A stretch of 64,000 bases of DNA from Brachybacterium saurashtrense (GCF_003355475.1 NZ_CP031356.1:2604001-2668000); one strand, 5' to 3'; positions 46,745 to 56,406 are shown, counted from the first letter of the stretch. Notes: a model not told the origin generated them from the sequence alone. Program-made: numbers and translations.

Positions 46745-47908
46745 TCAGGGGGCGACGAGGCTCCGCGTGGCCAGTCGGCTCACGCCGGGCAGCGCGATCG
46801 CACGGCGGAGGATCTGCTGCACCGCCAGCTGGGCACGGCTGGAGGGGGTGAAGAACGACGCGCTGCGCCGGCCGGAGCGCTGCACCTTCTCCGCCGTCGG
46901 CCGGAAACGGCGCTCGTACTCGGCCAGGCCCGCCTCGACGTGCGGTCCCGTGGCGCGCAGGCTGCGGGCCAGCGCCTCCGCCCCGGCGAAGGCCATGGAG
47001 GTGCCCTGGCCCGCCAGCAGGGACGGGGCGTGGGCGGCGTCCCCGGCCAGCACCACCCGGCCGCGGCTCCAGCGCGGCGCGATCGCCTGCGCGACGAGAT
47101 CGTCGTAGAAGCTCTCCGGGGCCAGGGCGAGCGCGCGGTCCACCTGGGGATGCAGCCCGGCGAAGTCCCGCTGCAGGCGCTGGCGGTCCGGCACCGGGCG
47201 CTGAGTGTCCGCGGGGTCCACGCGCTCGGCGAACATCGCCCCGACGCGTCCGTCTCCGGCCGCATACGCCCAGCCCACCCGGCCGACGGTATCGGTCATG
47301 AGCATCCGCTCCCCGAGCTCCGCGGCCAGCTCCGGGTCCTGGTAGAGGTAGCTCGCCACCCGGTAGCCCATCGGCACGATCCCTCCGTGCCCGGGCGAGA
47401 CCCGCTCCCGCACGAGCGAGCGCACGCCGTCGCAGGCCACGACGAGGTCGGACTCGACCCGCGTCCCGTCGGCGAGCTCGACCAGAGCGCGGCGCGGGCC
47501 GCCCGCGCCCTCGAGCCCGGCATCGCGCACGGCGACCGCACGGGCGCCGTAGCGCAGGTCCACGGAGCCCGGCAGCACGGACAGGAGGCCGAGCTCCACC
47601 TCGGGGCGCAGGATGGAGAAGTAGCGTCCGCCCGCGGCGGCGACGAGGGGGCCGACGTCGATCCGCCCGGACTCCGCCCCGTCGGGCGTCCCGTAGCGCA
47701 CTCCCTCGAAGACATGCCCGCGCGAGCGCAGCTCCTCGATCACCCCCATCCGCTCGGCGGCGAGGAAGCCGGGACCGAAGAAGTCGATCATGTACCCGCC
47801 GCCGCGCGGGCCCGGGGAGGCCTCGAGCACGGTGACGTCGTGATCGGGGGCGAGTTCGTGGGCGAGAGCGAGACCGGCGATGCCGCCGCCGATGATGGTG
47901 ACCTCCAT
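46745..47908 (-). CDS. FAD-dependent monooxygenase
   Basis: This 387-aa flavoprotein hydroxylase is of the p-hydroxybenzoate hydroxylase fold. The FAD-binding N-terminus is IIGGGIAGLALAHELA with VTVLEASPGPRGGG. VVACDGVRSLVRERV is the middle DG motif. VVLAGDAAHAPSLLAGQGTSMAFAGA is the GD motif near residue 285. It probably hydroxylates an aromatic or polyketide-like compound with NAD(P)H; the substrate is unknown. It is convergent with the DUF4188 gene and lies 42 bp from the ABC exporter operon end. Confidence 0.88.
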   Translation of the reverse strand: MEVTIIGGGIAGLALAHELAPDHDVTVLEASPGPRGGGYMIDFFGPGFLAAERMGVIEELRSRGHVFEGVRYGTPDGAESGRIDVGPLVAAAGGRYFSILRPEVELGLLSVLPGSVDLRYGARAVAVRDAGLEGAGGPRRALVELADGTRVESDLVVACDGVRSLVRERVSPGHGGIVPMGYRVASYLYQDPELAAELGERMLMTDTVGRVGWAYAAGDGRVGAMFAERVDPADTQRPVPDRQRLQRDFAGLHPQVDRALALAPESFYDDLVAQAIAPRWSRGRVVLAGDAAHAPSLLAGQGTSMAFAGAEALARSLRATGPHVEAGLAEYERRFRPTAEKVQRSGRRSASFFTPSSRAQLAVQQILRRAIALPGVSRLATRSLVAP

Positions 47909-47950
47909 GTCCTCGACGCTACGCCCGCACCGCGCGGCGGGCCACCCCGT

Positions 47951-50020
47951 TCACGGGGCGGGGTCCTCGGCGACGGCGGCGATCTCCCCGGTCACGACCG
48001 CGATCTCGCCGGTGACGCTCAGCGAGCCCGCCAGCACCGCCTCGTCCTCGTCGGGATCCACCCCTGCCGCGAACTGGGACCAGTACAGCCGGTGGTAGGC
48101 GCCGCCCGCCTCGAGCAGCTGCTCGTGCGAGCCCTGCTCGACGATGTCGCCGTGCTCCATCACGAGGATGACGTCGGCGTCGCGGATGGTGGAGAGCCGG
48201 TGCGCGATCACGAAGGAGGTGCGGTCGCTGCGCAGCGCCGCCATCGCCTCCTGCACCAGCACCTCGGTGCGGGTGTCCACGGAGGAGGTGGCCTCGTCGA
48301 GGATCAGCAGCGCCGGGTCCGCGAGGAAGGCGCGGGCGATCGTGATCAGCTGCCGCTCACCGGTGGAGACGTTCGCGCCCTCGTCCTCGATGACGGTGTC
48401 GTAGCCGTCGGGGAGGGTGTGCACGAAGCGGTCCACGAAGGTCGCGGTCGCGGCGGCGACCACCTCCTCGTCGGTCGCGTCCAGCCGGCCGTAGCGGATG
48501 TTCTCCCGGATCGTGCCGCCGAACAGCACCGCGTCCTGCAGCACCATGCCCACGCGCGAGCGGACCGCGCCGCGGTCCAGCGCGCGGATGTCCACGCCGT
48601 CGAGCCGGATCTGCCCGGCGTCGATCTCGTAGAACCGCATGATCAGGTTGACCAGGGTGGTCTTTCCGGCACCGGTGGGGCCGACGATCGCGATGGTCTG
48701 ACCGGGCTCCGCGATCAGCGACAGGTCGCGGATCAGGGGCTTCTCGGGGGTGTAGGAGAAGGCGACGTGGTCGAACTCGATCCGGCCGCGGGTGGGGCCG
48801 GTCAGCTCCCGACGCGCGATGCGCTCCCCATGCCCGGCCCCGTCGAGTGCGGCACCGGCGGTGATCTCGCCGTCGGCCTGCTGCTCCTCGGCGTCCAGCA
48901 GCTCGAAGATCCGCTCGGCCGAGGCGACGCCGGAGATGAGCATGTTCGCCATCCCCGCCACCTCCCCGAGCGGCGCGTTGAACTCACGGGAGTACTGGAT
49001 GAACGCGGTGACCTGGCCCAGCGTCATCTGCCCGGCCGCGATCCGCAGACCGCCCACGACGGCGATGCCGACGTAGCCGAGGTAGGTCACCCACTGCATG
49101 ATCGGCATGATCATGCCGGAGTAGAACTGGGCCTTGAACGAGGCCTCCCACAGCTCCTCGTTGCGCTCGTCGAACTGCTCGCGCATCGCGTCCTGGCGGT
49201 CGAAGACCGTCACCAGGTCGTGGCCGGTGAAGGATTCCTCGACGTGGCCGTTGAGCCGCCCCGTGTGCCGCCACTGGGCGGTGAACAGCTTCTGGGACCT
49301 CGCGCCGATGATGCCGATGACCACGCCGGAGACGGGCAGTGCCACCAGCGCGATCAGTGCCAGCTGCCAGGACAGCCAGAACATCATGATCGTGATGCCC
49401 ACGATGGTCAGCACCGCGTAGACCAGCGAGGCGAAGGCCTGCTGCAGCGCGGTCTGGACGTTGTCGACGTCGTTGGTGGTGCGGGAGAGCAGGTCGCCGC
49501 GCTGGCGGGTGTCGAAGTAGCTCAGCGGCAGGCGGTTGACCTTCGCCTCGATCCGCTCGCGCAGGGCGTAGACGATGGTCATCACGACGTCGTTCAGCAG
49601 GCGGCCCTGCAGCCAGTCGAACAGGGAGGCGACCACGTACATCCCCAGCACGATCAGCAGCAGGCGACCCAGTGCGGCGAAGTCCACGCCGTCGCCGAGG
49701 AAGCCGTCGAAGATGACGTCCATGGCGTCGCCGAGGATCGTGGGCGCCCACACGGTGAGCACGGTCGAGACGATGCCGAAGGCGAGCACCACCGCCAGTC
49801 CGAGCTCGTGACCGCGGAAGGTGCCCGCGAGCCGGAGGGCGGAGGGCCAGAACGCCTTCGCCTTCCGCGGCGCGGCCTCGCCCCACTCGTTGCTCATGGA
49901 GTCCTGCATCTCGAGGATCTCGGTCTCGGTGAGCTCCGCGGTGGCGTCGTCGGACCGCGCGGAGGAGGCCGTTCGCCGGGCTCCGGCGGCGTCCGTGCGG
50001 GAGGTCTTCCTGGCGCTCAT
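47951..50020 (-). CDS. Heterodimeric ABC exporter, subunit with catalytic Walker B
   Basis: This 689-aa half-transporter has six transmembrane segments (residues about 75-360) and a nucleotide-binding domain. Walker A is VGPTGAGKTTLVNLIMRFYE, and Walker B with catalytic Glu is LLILDEATSSVD. Its signature is degenerate (VSTGERQLIT instead of LSGGQ). The first 60 residues are a hydrophilic extension. With the 587-aa partner it should form an exporter with one weak and one active ATP site, as in TM287/288-type drug and lipid exporters. It starts at ATG 50020, overlapping the partner stop (ATGA). Confidence 0.92.
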   Translation of the reverse strand: MSARKTSRTDAAGARRTASSARSDDATAELTETEILEMQDSMSNEWGEAAPRKAKAFWPSALRLAGTFRGHELGLAVVLAFGIVSTVLTVWAPTILGDAMDVIFDGFLGDGVDFAALGRLLLIVLGMYVVASLFDWLQGRLLNDVVMTIVYALRERIEAKVNRLPLSYFDTRQRGDLLSRTTNDVDNVQTALQQAFASLVYAVLTIVGITIMMFWLSWQLALIALVALPVSGVVIGIIGARSQKLFTAQWRHTGRLNGHVEESFTGHDLVTVFDRQDAMREQFDERNEELWEASFKAQFYSGMIMPIMQWVTYLGYVGIAVVGGLRIAAGQMTLGQVTAFIQYSREFNAPLGEVAGMANMLISGVASAERIFELLDAEEQQADGEITAGAALDGAGHGERIARRELTGPTRGRIEFDHVAFSYTPEKPLIRDLSLIAEPGQTIAIVGPTGAGKTTLVNLIMRFYEIDAGQIRLDGVDIRALDRGAVRSRVGMVLQDAVLFGGTIRENIRYGRLDATDEEVVAAATATFVDRFVHTLPDGYDTVIEDEGANVSTGERQLITIARAFLADPALLILDEATSSVDTRTEVLVQEAMAALRSDRTSFVIAHRLSTIRDADVILVMEHGDIVEQGSHEQLLEAGGAYHRLYWSQFAAGVDPDEDEAVLAGSLSVTGEIAVVTGEIAAVAEDPAP

Positions 50021-51780
50021 GCCCTCTCCTCCACGGTGATCTGGGAGTCGACGATCTCCCGGTAGGTCTCGGAGCTCGCCAGCAGCTCCTGGTGGGTGCC
50101 GTGGCCGACGATCCGGCCCTCCTCGAGCACCAGGATCTGATCCGCGGAGGTGATGGTGGAGATCCGCTGGGCGACGATGATCGTGGTGGCGCCGCGGGTG
50201 CGGCGGGCCAGGCCCTCGCTCACCTCCGCGTCGGTGGTGACGTCCAGCGCGGAGAAGGAGTCGTCGAAGACGTACACGCGCGGCGCGGCGACCAGGGTGC
50301 GGGCGATGCACAGCCGCTGACGCTGGCCGCCGGAGACGGTCGTGCCGCCCTGGGACACGGTGGAGTCCAGGCCCGTCGCGAGGGTCTCGCCCTCGCCGGT
50401 GGTGCGCTCGCGCACGAAGCCGTCGCCCCGGGCGACCTCGAGCGCCTCCCACAGCCGCGTCTCGTCGGCCGAGGGGTCGCCGAAGCGGAGGTTGTGCGCG
50501 ATGGTGCCGGAGAAGAGGTAGGGCTTCTGCGGCACCAGGCCGACGGTCGCCGCGATGTCCGCGCGGGCCAGGTCCGTGACCGGCACGCCGTCCAGCAGCA
50601 CCTGGCCGCTCGTCGCGTCGTGCAGGCGCGGGATCAGGCTGACCAGGGTGGTCTTGCCGGAGCCGGTCGCGCCGATGATCGCGGTGGTGCGGCCGGCCTC
50701 CGCGGTGAAGGAGAGGCCGTCGAGCACCGGGGCCTCCGCGCCCGGGTAGGCGAAGGTGACGTCGCGGAACTCGACCGACGCGCCGCCGTCGGCCGCCGGC
50801 AGCGGGACCGGCTGTGCGGGCTCGTGGAGGGTCGGGGCGGTCTCGAGCACCTCGCCGATGCGGCGGGCGGAGATGACCGCGCGCGGGAGCATCATGACCA
50901 TGAAGGTGCCCATCATGACGGCCATCAGGATCTGCAGCAGGTACTGCATGAAGGCGGTCAGGGCGCCCACCTGGACCAGTCCGTCGTCCACGCGGTGGCC
51001 GCCGAACCAGAGCACGGCGGCGGTGGCGAGGTGCAGGACGATGGTGATGGCGGGCCCCATCAGCACGAACAGGCGCCCGATCCGCACCGAGGTGTCGGTG
51101 AGGGTGGCGTTGGCGTCCCGGAACCGGGCGGTCTCGTGCTCCTCCCGGACGAAGGCGCGCACCACCCGGATGCCCATGATCTGCTCGCGCATCACGCCGT
51201 TGATCGCATCGATGTTGTCCTGCATCCGCTGGAACAGCGGCATCAGCCGCGCCACCAGGAATCCGACGATCACCAGCAGCACGGGCACGGACACCCACAC
51301 CAGCCAGGACAGCCCCGGATCCTCCTGCACCGCCATGATGATCCCGCCGATGGACATGATCGGCACCATGACCATGAAGTTCAGCGTCATCAGCACCAGC
51401 ATCTGCACCTGCTGGACGTCGTTGGTGCCGCGGGTGATGAGGGTGGGGGCGCCGTAGCGGCCCATCTCCTCGGTGGAGAAGCGGTCCACGCGCGTGTAGA
51501 CGGAGCGGCGGATGTCGCGCCCCACCCCCATCGCGACCCGCGCACCGCACCACACCGCGGCGATCGCGGTGATGACCTGCACCATCGCCACGACCAGCAT
51601 GAGCCCGCCCACGCGCCAGATGTAGTCGGTGTCGCCCGTGGCGACGCCGTTGTCGATGATGTCGGCGTTGAGGCTGGGCAGGTAGAGGGTCGCGAGCACG
51701 GTCGCGAGCTGGAGGACGGCCACGGCGACCACGTGCGGCAGGTAGGGCCGCAGATGGCGCCGGACGAGGGTCCAGAGCAT
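50017..51780 (-). CDS. Heterodimeric ABC exporter, subunit with degenerate Walker B
   Basis: This 587-aa half-transporter has six transmembrane segments starting VVAVAVLQLATVLATLYLPS. Walker A is IGATGSGKTTLVSLIPRL, with a canonical signature VSGGQRQRLCIARTL and Walker B VYVFDDSFSALD, where Asp replaces the catalytic Glu. This combination complements the partner exactly. It is the first gene of the two-gene operon. The substrate (drug, lipid or peptide) cannot be told. No regulator is adjacent. Confidence 0.93.
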   Translation of the reverse strand: MLWTLVRRHLRPYLPHVVAVAVLQLATVLATLYLPSLNADIIDNGVATGDTDYIWRVGGLMLVVAMVQVITAIAAVWCGARVAMGVGRDIRRSVYTRVDRFSTEEMGRYGAPTLITRGTNDVQQVQMLVLMTLNFMVMVPIMSIGGIIMAVQEDPGLSWLVWVSVPVLLVIVGFLVARLMPLFQRMQDNIDAINGVMREQIMGIRVVRAFVREEHETARFRDANATLTDTSVRIGRLFVLMGPAITIVLHLATAAVLWFGGHRVDDGLVQVGALTAFMQYLLQILMAVMMGTFMVMMLPRAVISARRIGEVLETAPTLHEPAQPVPLPAADGGASVEFRDVTFAYPGAEAPVLDGLSFTAEAGRTTAIIGATGSGKTTLVSLIPRLHDATSGQVLLDGVPVTDLARADIAATVGLVPQKPYLFSGTIAHNLRFGDPSADETRLWEALEVARGDGFVRERTTGEGETLATGLDSTVSQGGTTVSGGQRQRLCIARTLVAAPRVYVFDDSFSALDVTTDAEVSEGLARRTRGATTIIVAQRISTITSADQILVLEEGRIVGHGTHQELLASSETYREIVDSQITVEERA

Positions 51781-52058
51781 GGGTTCTCCCGGGACGGACT
51801 GGAGCGGCCCGGCCGACGGGGACCGGCGGCCGGGGGTCTGGTCGGAGCGTAGGGCGGCCCCAGGGCAGAACTTGTCCTCGAACAGACCCGCGAGCGACGC
51901 TCTGCGGGCGCGGCCGGACGCGTCCGAAGGCCATGGTGGCGCGGGGACCCGCCGCGGCGCACCCGACTTTCGGTCACCGTCGGCGGGATCCCCGGCCCGT
52001 CGAGGGGAGAGGAGAGGGCGGCGGGGGTCCCGGAGGTGCCCGGGGAGCCCGCCCCGTC

Positions 52059-52769
52059 TCAGGACGCGGAGCGGCTGAAACGCTCCGCCTGCCGCACCGG
52101 CCCGGTGACCAGGAGGACATCGCCCTCCCGCAGCACCGTGTCCTGGGTGGCGGGCTGCCAGGCACCGCTGCGGTGCTTCACGGAGGTGACGGTGACCCCG
52201 TAGCGGCGACGGATCCCGCTGTCCCCGAGCCGGGTTCCCGCGAGCTCGGGGCTCAGCGCCGTCTTGACCATCGCGAAGTCCGCGTCGATCTCGATGAAGT
52301 CCTGCATCGTGCCCCTCACGAGGTGGGCGACACGTCGGCCCATGTCCTTCTCCGGGGAGACCACCCGGGAGACGCCGAGCTGCTCGAGGATCAGCCCGTG
52401 CGCGTCGCTGACGGCCTTCGCCCAGATCGTCGGGACCGCGAAGCGCCGCAGCAGCGAGGCGACCAGGATGCTGGACTCGATGTCGCTGCCGATCGCGATC
52501 ACCACCCGCCCGAACTCGGGGACGGCCAGCTGTCGCAGCACCTGCTCGTCGGTCGCGTCGGCGCGGACGACGTGGGTGAGCCGCCCGTCGAGGGACTGGA
52601 CCACGTCCTCGCGGGCGTCGATCCCGAGCACCTCGACGCCGTCGTCCATCAGCTCGAGGGCGAGGGACTGGCCGAAGCGGCCCAGGCCGATCACCGCCAC
52701 CGCCTCGTCGGCCGGTGCGGCGTGGCGGCGACGGAACAGTCCGTGCCGGAGGAATCTGCGCTCAGCCAA
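52059..52769 (-). CDS. Potassium uptake regulatory subunit (TrkA/KtrA type)
   Basis: This 236-aa cytoplasmic RCK protein gates the potassium channel subunit encoded just upstream. The RCK_N Rossmann domain has VIGLGRFGQSLALELMDDG and ends with FIEIDADFAMVKTALSPELA. The RCK_C domain follows (VTSVKHRSGAW and VLREGDVLLVTGPV). In KtrA, nucleotide binding opens the pore, and RCK_C domains can bind cyclic di-AMP. Its start overlaps the 3' end of the membrane subunit gene by 8 bp, so the two are translationally coupled. Confidence 0.9.
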   Translation of the reverse strand: MAERRFLRHGLFRRRHAAPADEAVAVIGLGRFGQSLALELMDDGVEVLGIDAREDVVQSLDGRLTHVVRADATDEQVLRQLAVPEFGRVVIAIGSDIESSILVASLLRRFAVPTIWAKAVSDAHGLILEQLGVSRVVSPEKDMGRRVAHLVRGTMQDFIEIDADFAMVKTALSPELAGTRLGDSGIRRRYGVTVTSVKHRSGAWQPATQDTVLREGDVLLVTGPVRQAERFSRSAS

Positions 52770-54132
52770 TGATCGGCCTTTCCTTGGGGAGGTCGTACAG
52801 GACGGTGCGTCGTCGCAGGGCGAGCCCGGTGGCGACCGTGATCGGGCCCAGGCGGCCGATGGCCATCAGCGCCACCAGGATCAGCTGTGCGGAGGCGGGC
52901 AGCGCGGCCGTGATCCCGGTGGACAGTCCCACCGTGGCGAAGGCCGAGATCACCTCGAACAGCGTCGCGTCGAGCGAGAAGCCGGCCAGCAGCATCAGCG
53001 CGATGGTGGACGCCACGATCAGCCCCACCGACATCACGATGACGGTGATCGCCTGGCGGTGCACGGCCCGGGAGAGCCGCTTGCCGAAGACGGTCACGGC
53101 GCCGGCTCCCCGCAGCTCGCCCAGCATCAGGAAGAACAGCACGGCGACGGTGGTGACCTTGATGCCGCCGGCGGTCCCCGCGGGCCCGCCGCCGATCACC
53201 ATCAGCATGTCGATGATCACCCAGGTCGCGGGATCCATCGCCCCGGTGTCCACGGTGTTGAAGCCCGCGGTGCGGGTCTGGGCGCTCATCGCGAAGCCGT
53301 TGAGGATCCGCGCCGGGACGGGCATGGGGCCGAGGGTGCCGGGATTGTTCCACTCCAGCGCCGTGATGCACAGAGTGCCGAGCACCAGCAGGAGCGGGGT
53401 CGCGGCGACCACGATGCGGGTGTTCATCGACCACAGGCGCACCACCCGCAGGTGCTTCCGCAGCTCCATCAGCACTGGGAACCCGAGCCCTCCCAGAACG
53501 GTCGCGCCGCTCGTGGTCAGCAGCACCACCGGGTCGTCCCAGAAGGACATGAGGCTGTCGCTGAACAGCGCGAAGCCGGCGTTGTTGAAGGAGGAGACGG
53601 CGTGGAAGACCCCCAGCCAGAGCGCACGACCCCACGTCTCCTGGTGGGCGAGCGCGAACCGGAGCGTGAGCACCACCGCCGCGATCGCCTCGATCATCAG
53701 GGAGATCCGGAGCACGCCGAGCACCACCGAGCGCAGGTCCTGGAGCCCCACGGCCTTCGTCTCCACGGCCGCGGTGAGCTTGGAGCGCAGGGAGAGCCGA
53801 CGGACCACGGCGATGCCCACCACGGAGGCGAAGGTCATCACCCCCAGCCCGCCCAGCTGGATCAGCGCCAGGATCACGGCCTGCCCGAAGGCGGACCAGA
53901 ACACCGGGGTGTCCACCACGATCAGGCCCGTCACGCTGAGCGAGGAGACCGCCGTGAACAGCGCCTCCACCACCGTCGGCCCCCGCTCGCCCGCGGACGC
54001 CTCCGGGAGCAGCAGCAGGAGGGTTCCGAGCACGGCGCTGCCGGCGAATGCGAGGAAGACCGTCCGGGCGGGACGGGGGCGCCGGTCGACGGCGCGCGGA
54101 GGGAGCAGGCCCTGAGGTGGCACGCGCGGCAT
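52762..54132 (-). CDS. Potassium uptake membrane subunit (TrkH/KtrB type)
   Basis: This 456-aa K+ channel-like transporter has the four pore motifs of the superfamily: SSLSVTGLIVVDT, SSFNNAGFALFS, AQTRTAGFNTVDTG and SAFATVGLSTGIT. Each glycine-containing loop forms part of the selectivity filter. About eight to ten transmembrane segments are visible. The start at 54132 gives standard KtrB length; longer in-frame starts only add Arg/Pro-rich sequence. It is the first gene of the two-gene potassium uptake operon. Confidence 0.92.
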   Translation of the reverse strand: MPRVPPQGLLPPRAVDRRPRPARTVFLAFAGSAVLGTLLLLLPEASAGERGPTVVEALFTAVSSLSVTGLIVVDTPVFWSAFGQAVILALIQLGGLGVMTFASVVGIAVVRRLSLRSKLTAAVETKAVGLQDLRSVVLGVLRISLMIEAIAAVVLTLRFALAHQETWGRALWLGVFHAVSSFNNAGFALFSDSLMSFWDDPVVLLTTSGATVLGGLGFPVLMELRKHLRVVRLWSMNTRIVVAATPLLLVLGTLCITALEWNNPGTLGPMPVPARILNGFAMSAQTRTAGFNTVDTGAMDPATWVIIDMLMVIGGGPAGTAGGIKVTTVAVLFFLMLGELRGAGAVTVFGKRLSRAVHRQAITVIVMSVGLIVASTIALMLLAGFSLDATLFEVISAFATVGLSTGITAALPASAQLILVALMAIGRLGPITVATGLALRRRTVLYDLPKERPIIG

Positions 54133-54235
54133 CGTACGCCTGGCCGGGGGTGCGCGCACCGGTGTGCGCGCCGCCGGGTGGATCCGCAGGGCGCCGAGCG
54201 GGGACACTGGGGCCCTCACGACGGGGAGGAAGGCC

Positions 54236-55054
54236 ATGACGACGAGGACTCTGCTGGTGGGATGCGGGCGCGTGGGCCTGCGGGTGGGCGAGCTGCTGCG
54301 GGCCGACGGCGGGGCGCCCCCGGCTGAGGTGCTCGGGCTGCGCCGCGACCCGTCCTCCCTGCCCGAGGGATTCGTGCCGATCGCGGCGGACCTCAGCGCG
54401 CCCCTGCCCTCCCCGCTGCCCGCCGTCGACGCGATGGTGATCACGCTGGCTCCGTCGGTCGCCGCGAGCTATCGGGAGCCCCTCGCGCACCTCGCGGCCG
54501 CGCTGCCCGGCATCCCCTCGTGCACCGTGTTCGTCTCCTCCACCCGGGTGCTCGAGGGGTACGACGCCTCGCGCCCGCTCACCGAGGCGGATCCCGCGCG
54601 GCCCCGCTCCGACCGCGCCCGGGTGCTGCTGGAGGGCGAGGAGCGGGCGCGCGAGCTGTTCGGGGCGGTGGTGCTGCGCCCCGCCGGGATCTACGGCCCG
54701 GGCCGTGACCGTCTGCTCAGGACGGTGCTCGAGGGACGGCCCGTGGAGCACGAGCGTCACACCAACCGGATCCACGAGGCCGATCTCGCCCGGGCGATCG
54801 TCGCCCTGCTGTCGATGCCCGACCCGCCCGCGCTGCTGCATGCCTCCGACGGCGCGCCGGCCCGGCTCGGGGAGATCGTCGCGCATCTCGCCGCTCGGCT
54901 CGACGTGCCGGTGCCGCCCCGTGCCGCGCCGGACCCCGCCGCGGGCACGGTGCTCGACGCCACGGCCCTGCACCGCCTGCTGGGGACGCTGGAGGTGCCC
55001 GATTTCCGGGCGGGCTACGACGCGATGCTCCGGGAGCGTCCGCTCAGCCGGTGA
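54236..55054 (+). CDS. NAD(P)-dependent epimerase-like protein (YeeZ-type)
   Basis: This 272-aa short-chain reductase-like protein starts LLVGCGRVGLRVGELL, a Gly-x-Gly-x2-Gly Rossmann motif. FVSSTRVLEGYDASRPLTE and VVLRPAGIYGPGRDRLL follow the pattern of atypical epimerases such as YeeZ/YbjT. The usual YxxxK catalytic pair is not obvious, so a conventional dehydrogenase role is doubtful. GGGGAGGAAGG precedes the ATG. The last 11 bp overlap the convergent LrgB-like gene. Confidence 0.75.
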   Translation: MTTRTLLVGCGRVGLRVGELLRADGGAPPAEVLGLRRDPSSLPEGFVPIAADLSAPLPSPLPAVDAMVITLAPSVAASYREPLAHLAAALPGIPSCTVFVSSTRVLEGYDASRPLTEADPARPRSDRARVLLEGEERARELFGAVVLRPAGIYGPGRDRLLRTVLEGRPVEHERHTNRIHEADLARAIVALLSMPDPPALLHASDGAPARLGEIVAHLAARLDVPVPPRAAPDPAAGTVLDATALHRLLGTLEVPDFRAGYDAMLRERPLSR

Positions 55055-55742
55055 CCAGGTGCGCGACCACCGGCAGCGTCACCGTCATCACCAGGGCGTT
55101 CAGCACCATCGCCGCGCTCGACCAGCCGCCGGCGACCGTGGACTCCCCCAGCACGCGGGAGGTGCCGATCCCGTGCGAGGTGAGGCCGATCGCGAAGCCG
55201 CGCGCCCGCTCGTCCCGCACCCGGGCGAGGGTGAGCAGCGCGGGCCCGATCACGGCGCCGAGGGTGCCGGAGACGAGCGTGAGCACCACCGCGAGCGGCA
55301 CCGAGGCCTGCAGCGTCTCCGCGATCGTGAGGCCGACGGGCGAGGTGACCGAGCGGGGCAGGGCGGCGCGCAGCGTCGCCTCGTCGGCCCCGAGGGCGAC
55401 CATCGCGCCGACGGTCACGCCGATGCTCACCACCCCACCGGCCGCCAGCGCCGCGATCACGGCCGGGGCCGTGGCGAGCAGCGCCTTCCCGTTGCGCAGC
55501 AGCGGCAGGGCGAGGGCGACCGTCGCGGGGCCCAGCAGCAGCGTGAGCAGCGTGACCTGCTCGAGGTAGAGGGCGTAGGGCATCCCGGTGAGCTGCAGGA
55601 CCGCCGCGATCACCACCACCGAGACCAGCACCGGGGAGAGCAGACCCGGCCGGCCCAGCCGGTGGTACAGCCCGTAGGACGCCAGGTACACGCTCAGGGT
55701 GAGCGCGAGGCCGAACGCCGGCAGCTCGTACAGCACGCTCAT
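55044..55742 (-). CDS. LrgB/CidB family membrane protein
   Basis: This 232-aa protein has about seven hydrophobic segments. It has the family patterns LLSPVLVSVVVIAAVL, LLTLLLGPATVALALPL, SVTSPVGLTIAETL and FAIGLTSHGIGTSRVLGES. With LrgA it forms a holin-like pair that in other bacteria affects murein hydrolase activity, cell lysis or pyruvate/glycolate export. The ATG overlaps the LrgA stop (ATGA). The arrangement lrgA-lrgB is standard. Confidence 0.9.
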   Translation of the reverse strand: MSVLYELPAFGLALTLSVYLASYGLYHRLGRPGLLSPVLVSVVVIAAVLQLTGMPYALYLEQVTLLTLLLGPATVALALPLLRNGKALLATAPAVIAALAAGGVVSIGVTVGAMVALGADEATLRAALPRSVTSPVGLTIAETLQASVPLAVVLTLVSGTLGAVIGPALLTLARVRDERARGFAIGLTSHGIGTSRVLGESTVAGGWSSAAMVLNALVMTVTLPVVAHLVTG

Positions 55743-56245
55743 GCGGGCGCCCCCTCGCCCGCCGGGCCCCGCCGGTCGCCCGGCGCGCCACCATCCGGAG
55801 GCCCTGCCCCGTCGGCCGGGCCCGACCCGCGTGCCGGGCCCGTCCCGCGTGCCGGGCCCGCCGTGCCCCGCCGATCCTGCCTGCGCAGCAGCGCCTGCAG
55901 CAGCGTCCCGGAGACCAGCAGGGCGAGCACGAAGGAACCGCCCACGGCGAGCGCGAGCGGCAGCGCGTTCTCGGCGAGGGTGCGCAGCTCGAGCACGATC
56001 CCCACTCCGGGCGGGACGAACAGCAGCTGCAGGTGCGCCAGCAGCGGGGTCGCCGCGGGCTCGGCCGCCCGCACCACGGCGCGGGTGGGCCGCAGCACCC
56101 CGAGCAGCACGATCAGCAGCAGCCCCAGCACCACCCCGGGCACCGGCAGTCCCAGCAGCTCCGAGAGAGCGAGCCCGACCATCTGGGCGAGCAGGAGGAT
56201 CACGAGCCCGAGCAGCACCGGGGGCAGGAGCGCGGCACGGGACAT
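55739..56245 (-). CDS. LrgA/CidA family holin-like protein
   Basis: This 168-aa protein has four hydrophobic segments in residues 1-120, starting LLPPVLLGLVILLLAQMVGL, and the family motif GLPVPGVVLGLLLIVLLG followed by LLFVPPGVGIVLEL. It has an unusual hydrophilic tail of about 45 residues (RGTGPARGSGPADGAGPPDG type) not typical of CidA. GGCAGGAG lies about 13 bases before the ATG at 56245. It is first in the lrgAB operon. Confidence 0.85.
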   Translation of the reverse strand: MSRAALLPPVLLGLVILLLAQMVGLALSELLGLPVPGVVLGLLLIVLLGVLRPTRAVVRAAEPAATPLLAHLQLLFVPPGVGIVLELRTLAENALPLALAVGGSFVLALLVSGTLLQALLRRQDRRGTAGPARGTGPARGSGPADGAGPPDGGAPGDRRGPAGEGAPA

Positions 56246-56296
56246 GCTCACATGGTGCCACCGGAACGATCGGCGCCGGGGTGCGGTCCGGGCCTG

Positions 56297-56332
56297 CGGC
56301 CGGTCGTGCGGCCGGTCGTGCGGCCGGTCGTG
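56297..56332. repeat. 12-bp tandem repeat (CGGCCGGTCGTG)x3
   Basis: Three perfect CGGCCGGTCGTG units followed by a partial fourth (CGGCCGGG). The array ends 20 bp before the palindrome at 56352. Confidence 0.92.
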
Positions 56333-56351
56333 CGGCCGGGCCGCCTCGGCG

Positions 56352-56406
56352 AACTGCCGGATTCCGAACCAGATCGGCGCCCGAGATGGTTCCGAATCCG
56401 GCAGTT
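56352..56406. repeat. Dispersed palindrome family 2, copy A
   Basis: The 20-bp arms at 56352-56371 and 56387-56406 (left arm AACTGCCGGATTCCGAACCA) pair with one mismatch around a 15-bp centre containing GGCGCC. A diverged second copy is at 57762-57816. This copy lies between the starts of divergent genes, not in a terminator position. Confidence 0.88.

Noticed and set aside
47951-51934. Single fused ABC protein on the minus strand
   Set aside because: The upstream part of this frame is an out-of-frame shadow of the partner gene; the two exporter subunits are separate with an ATGA overlap.
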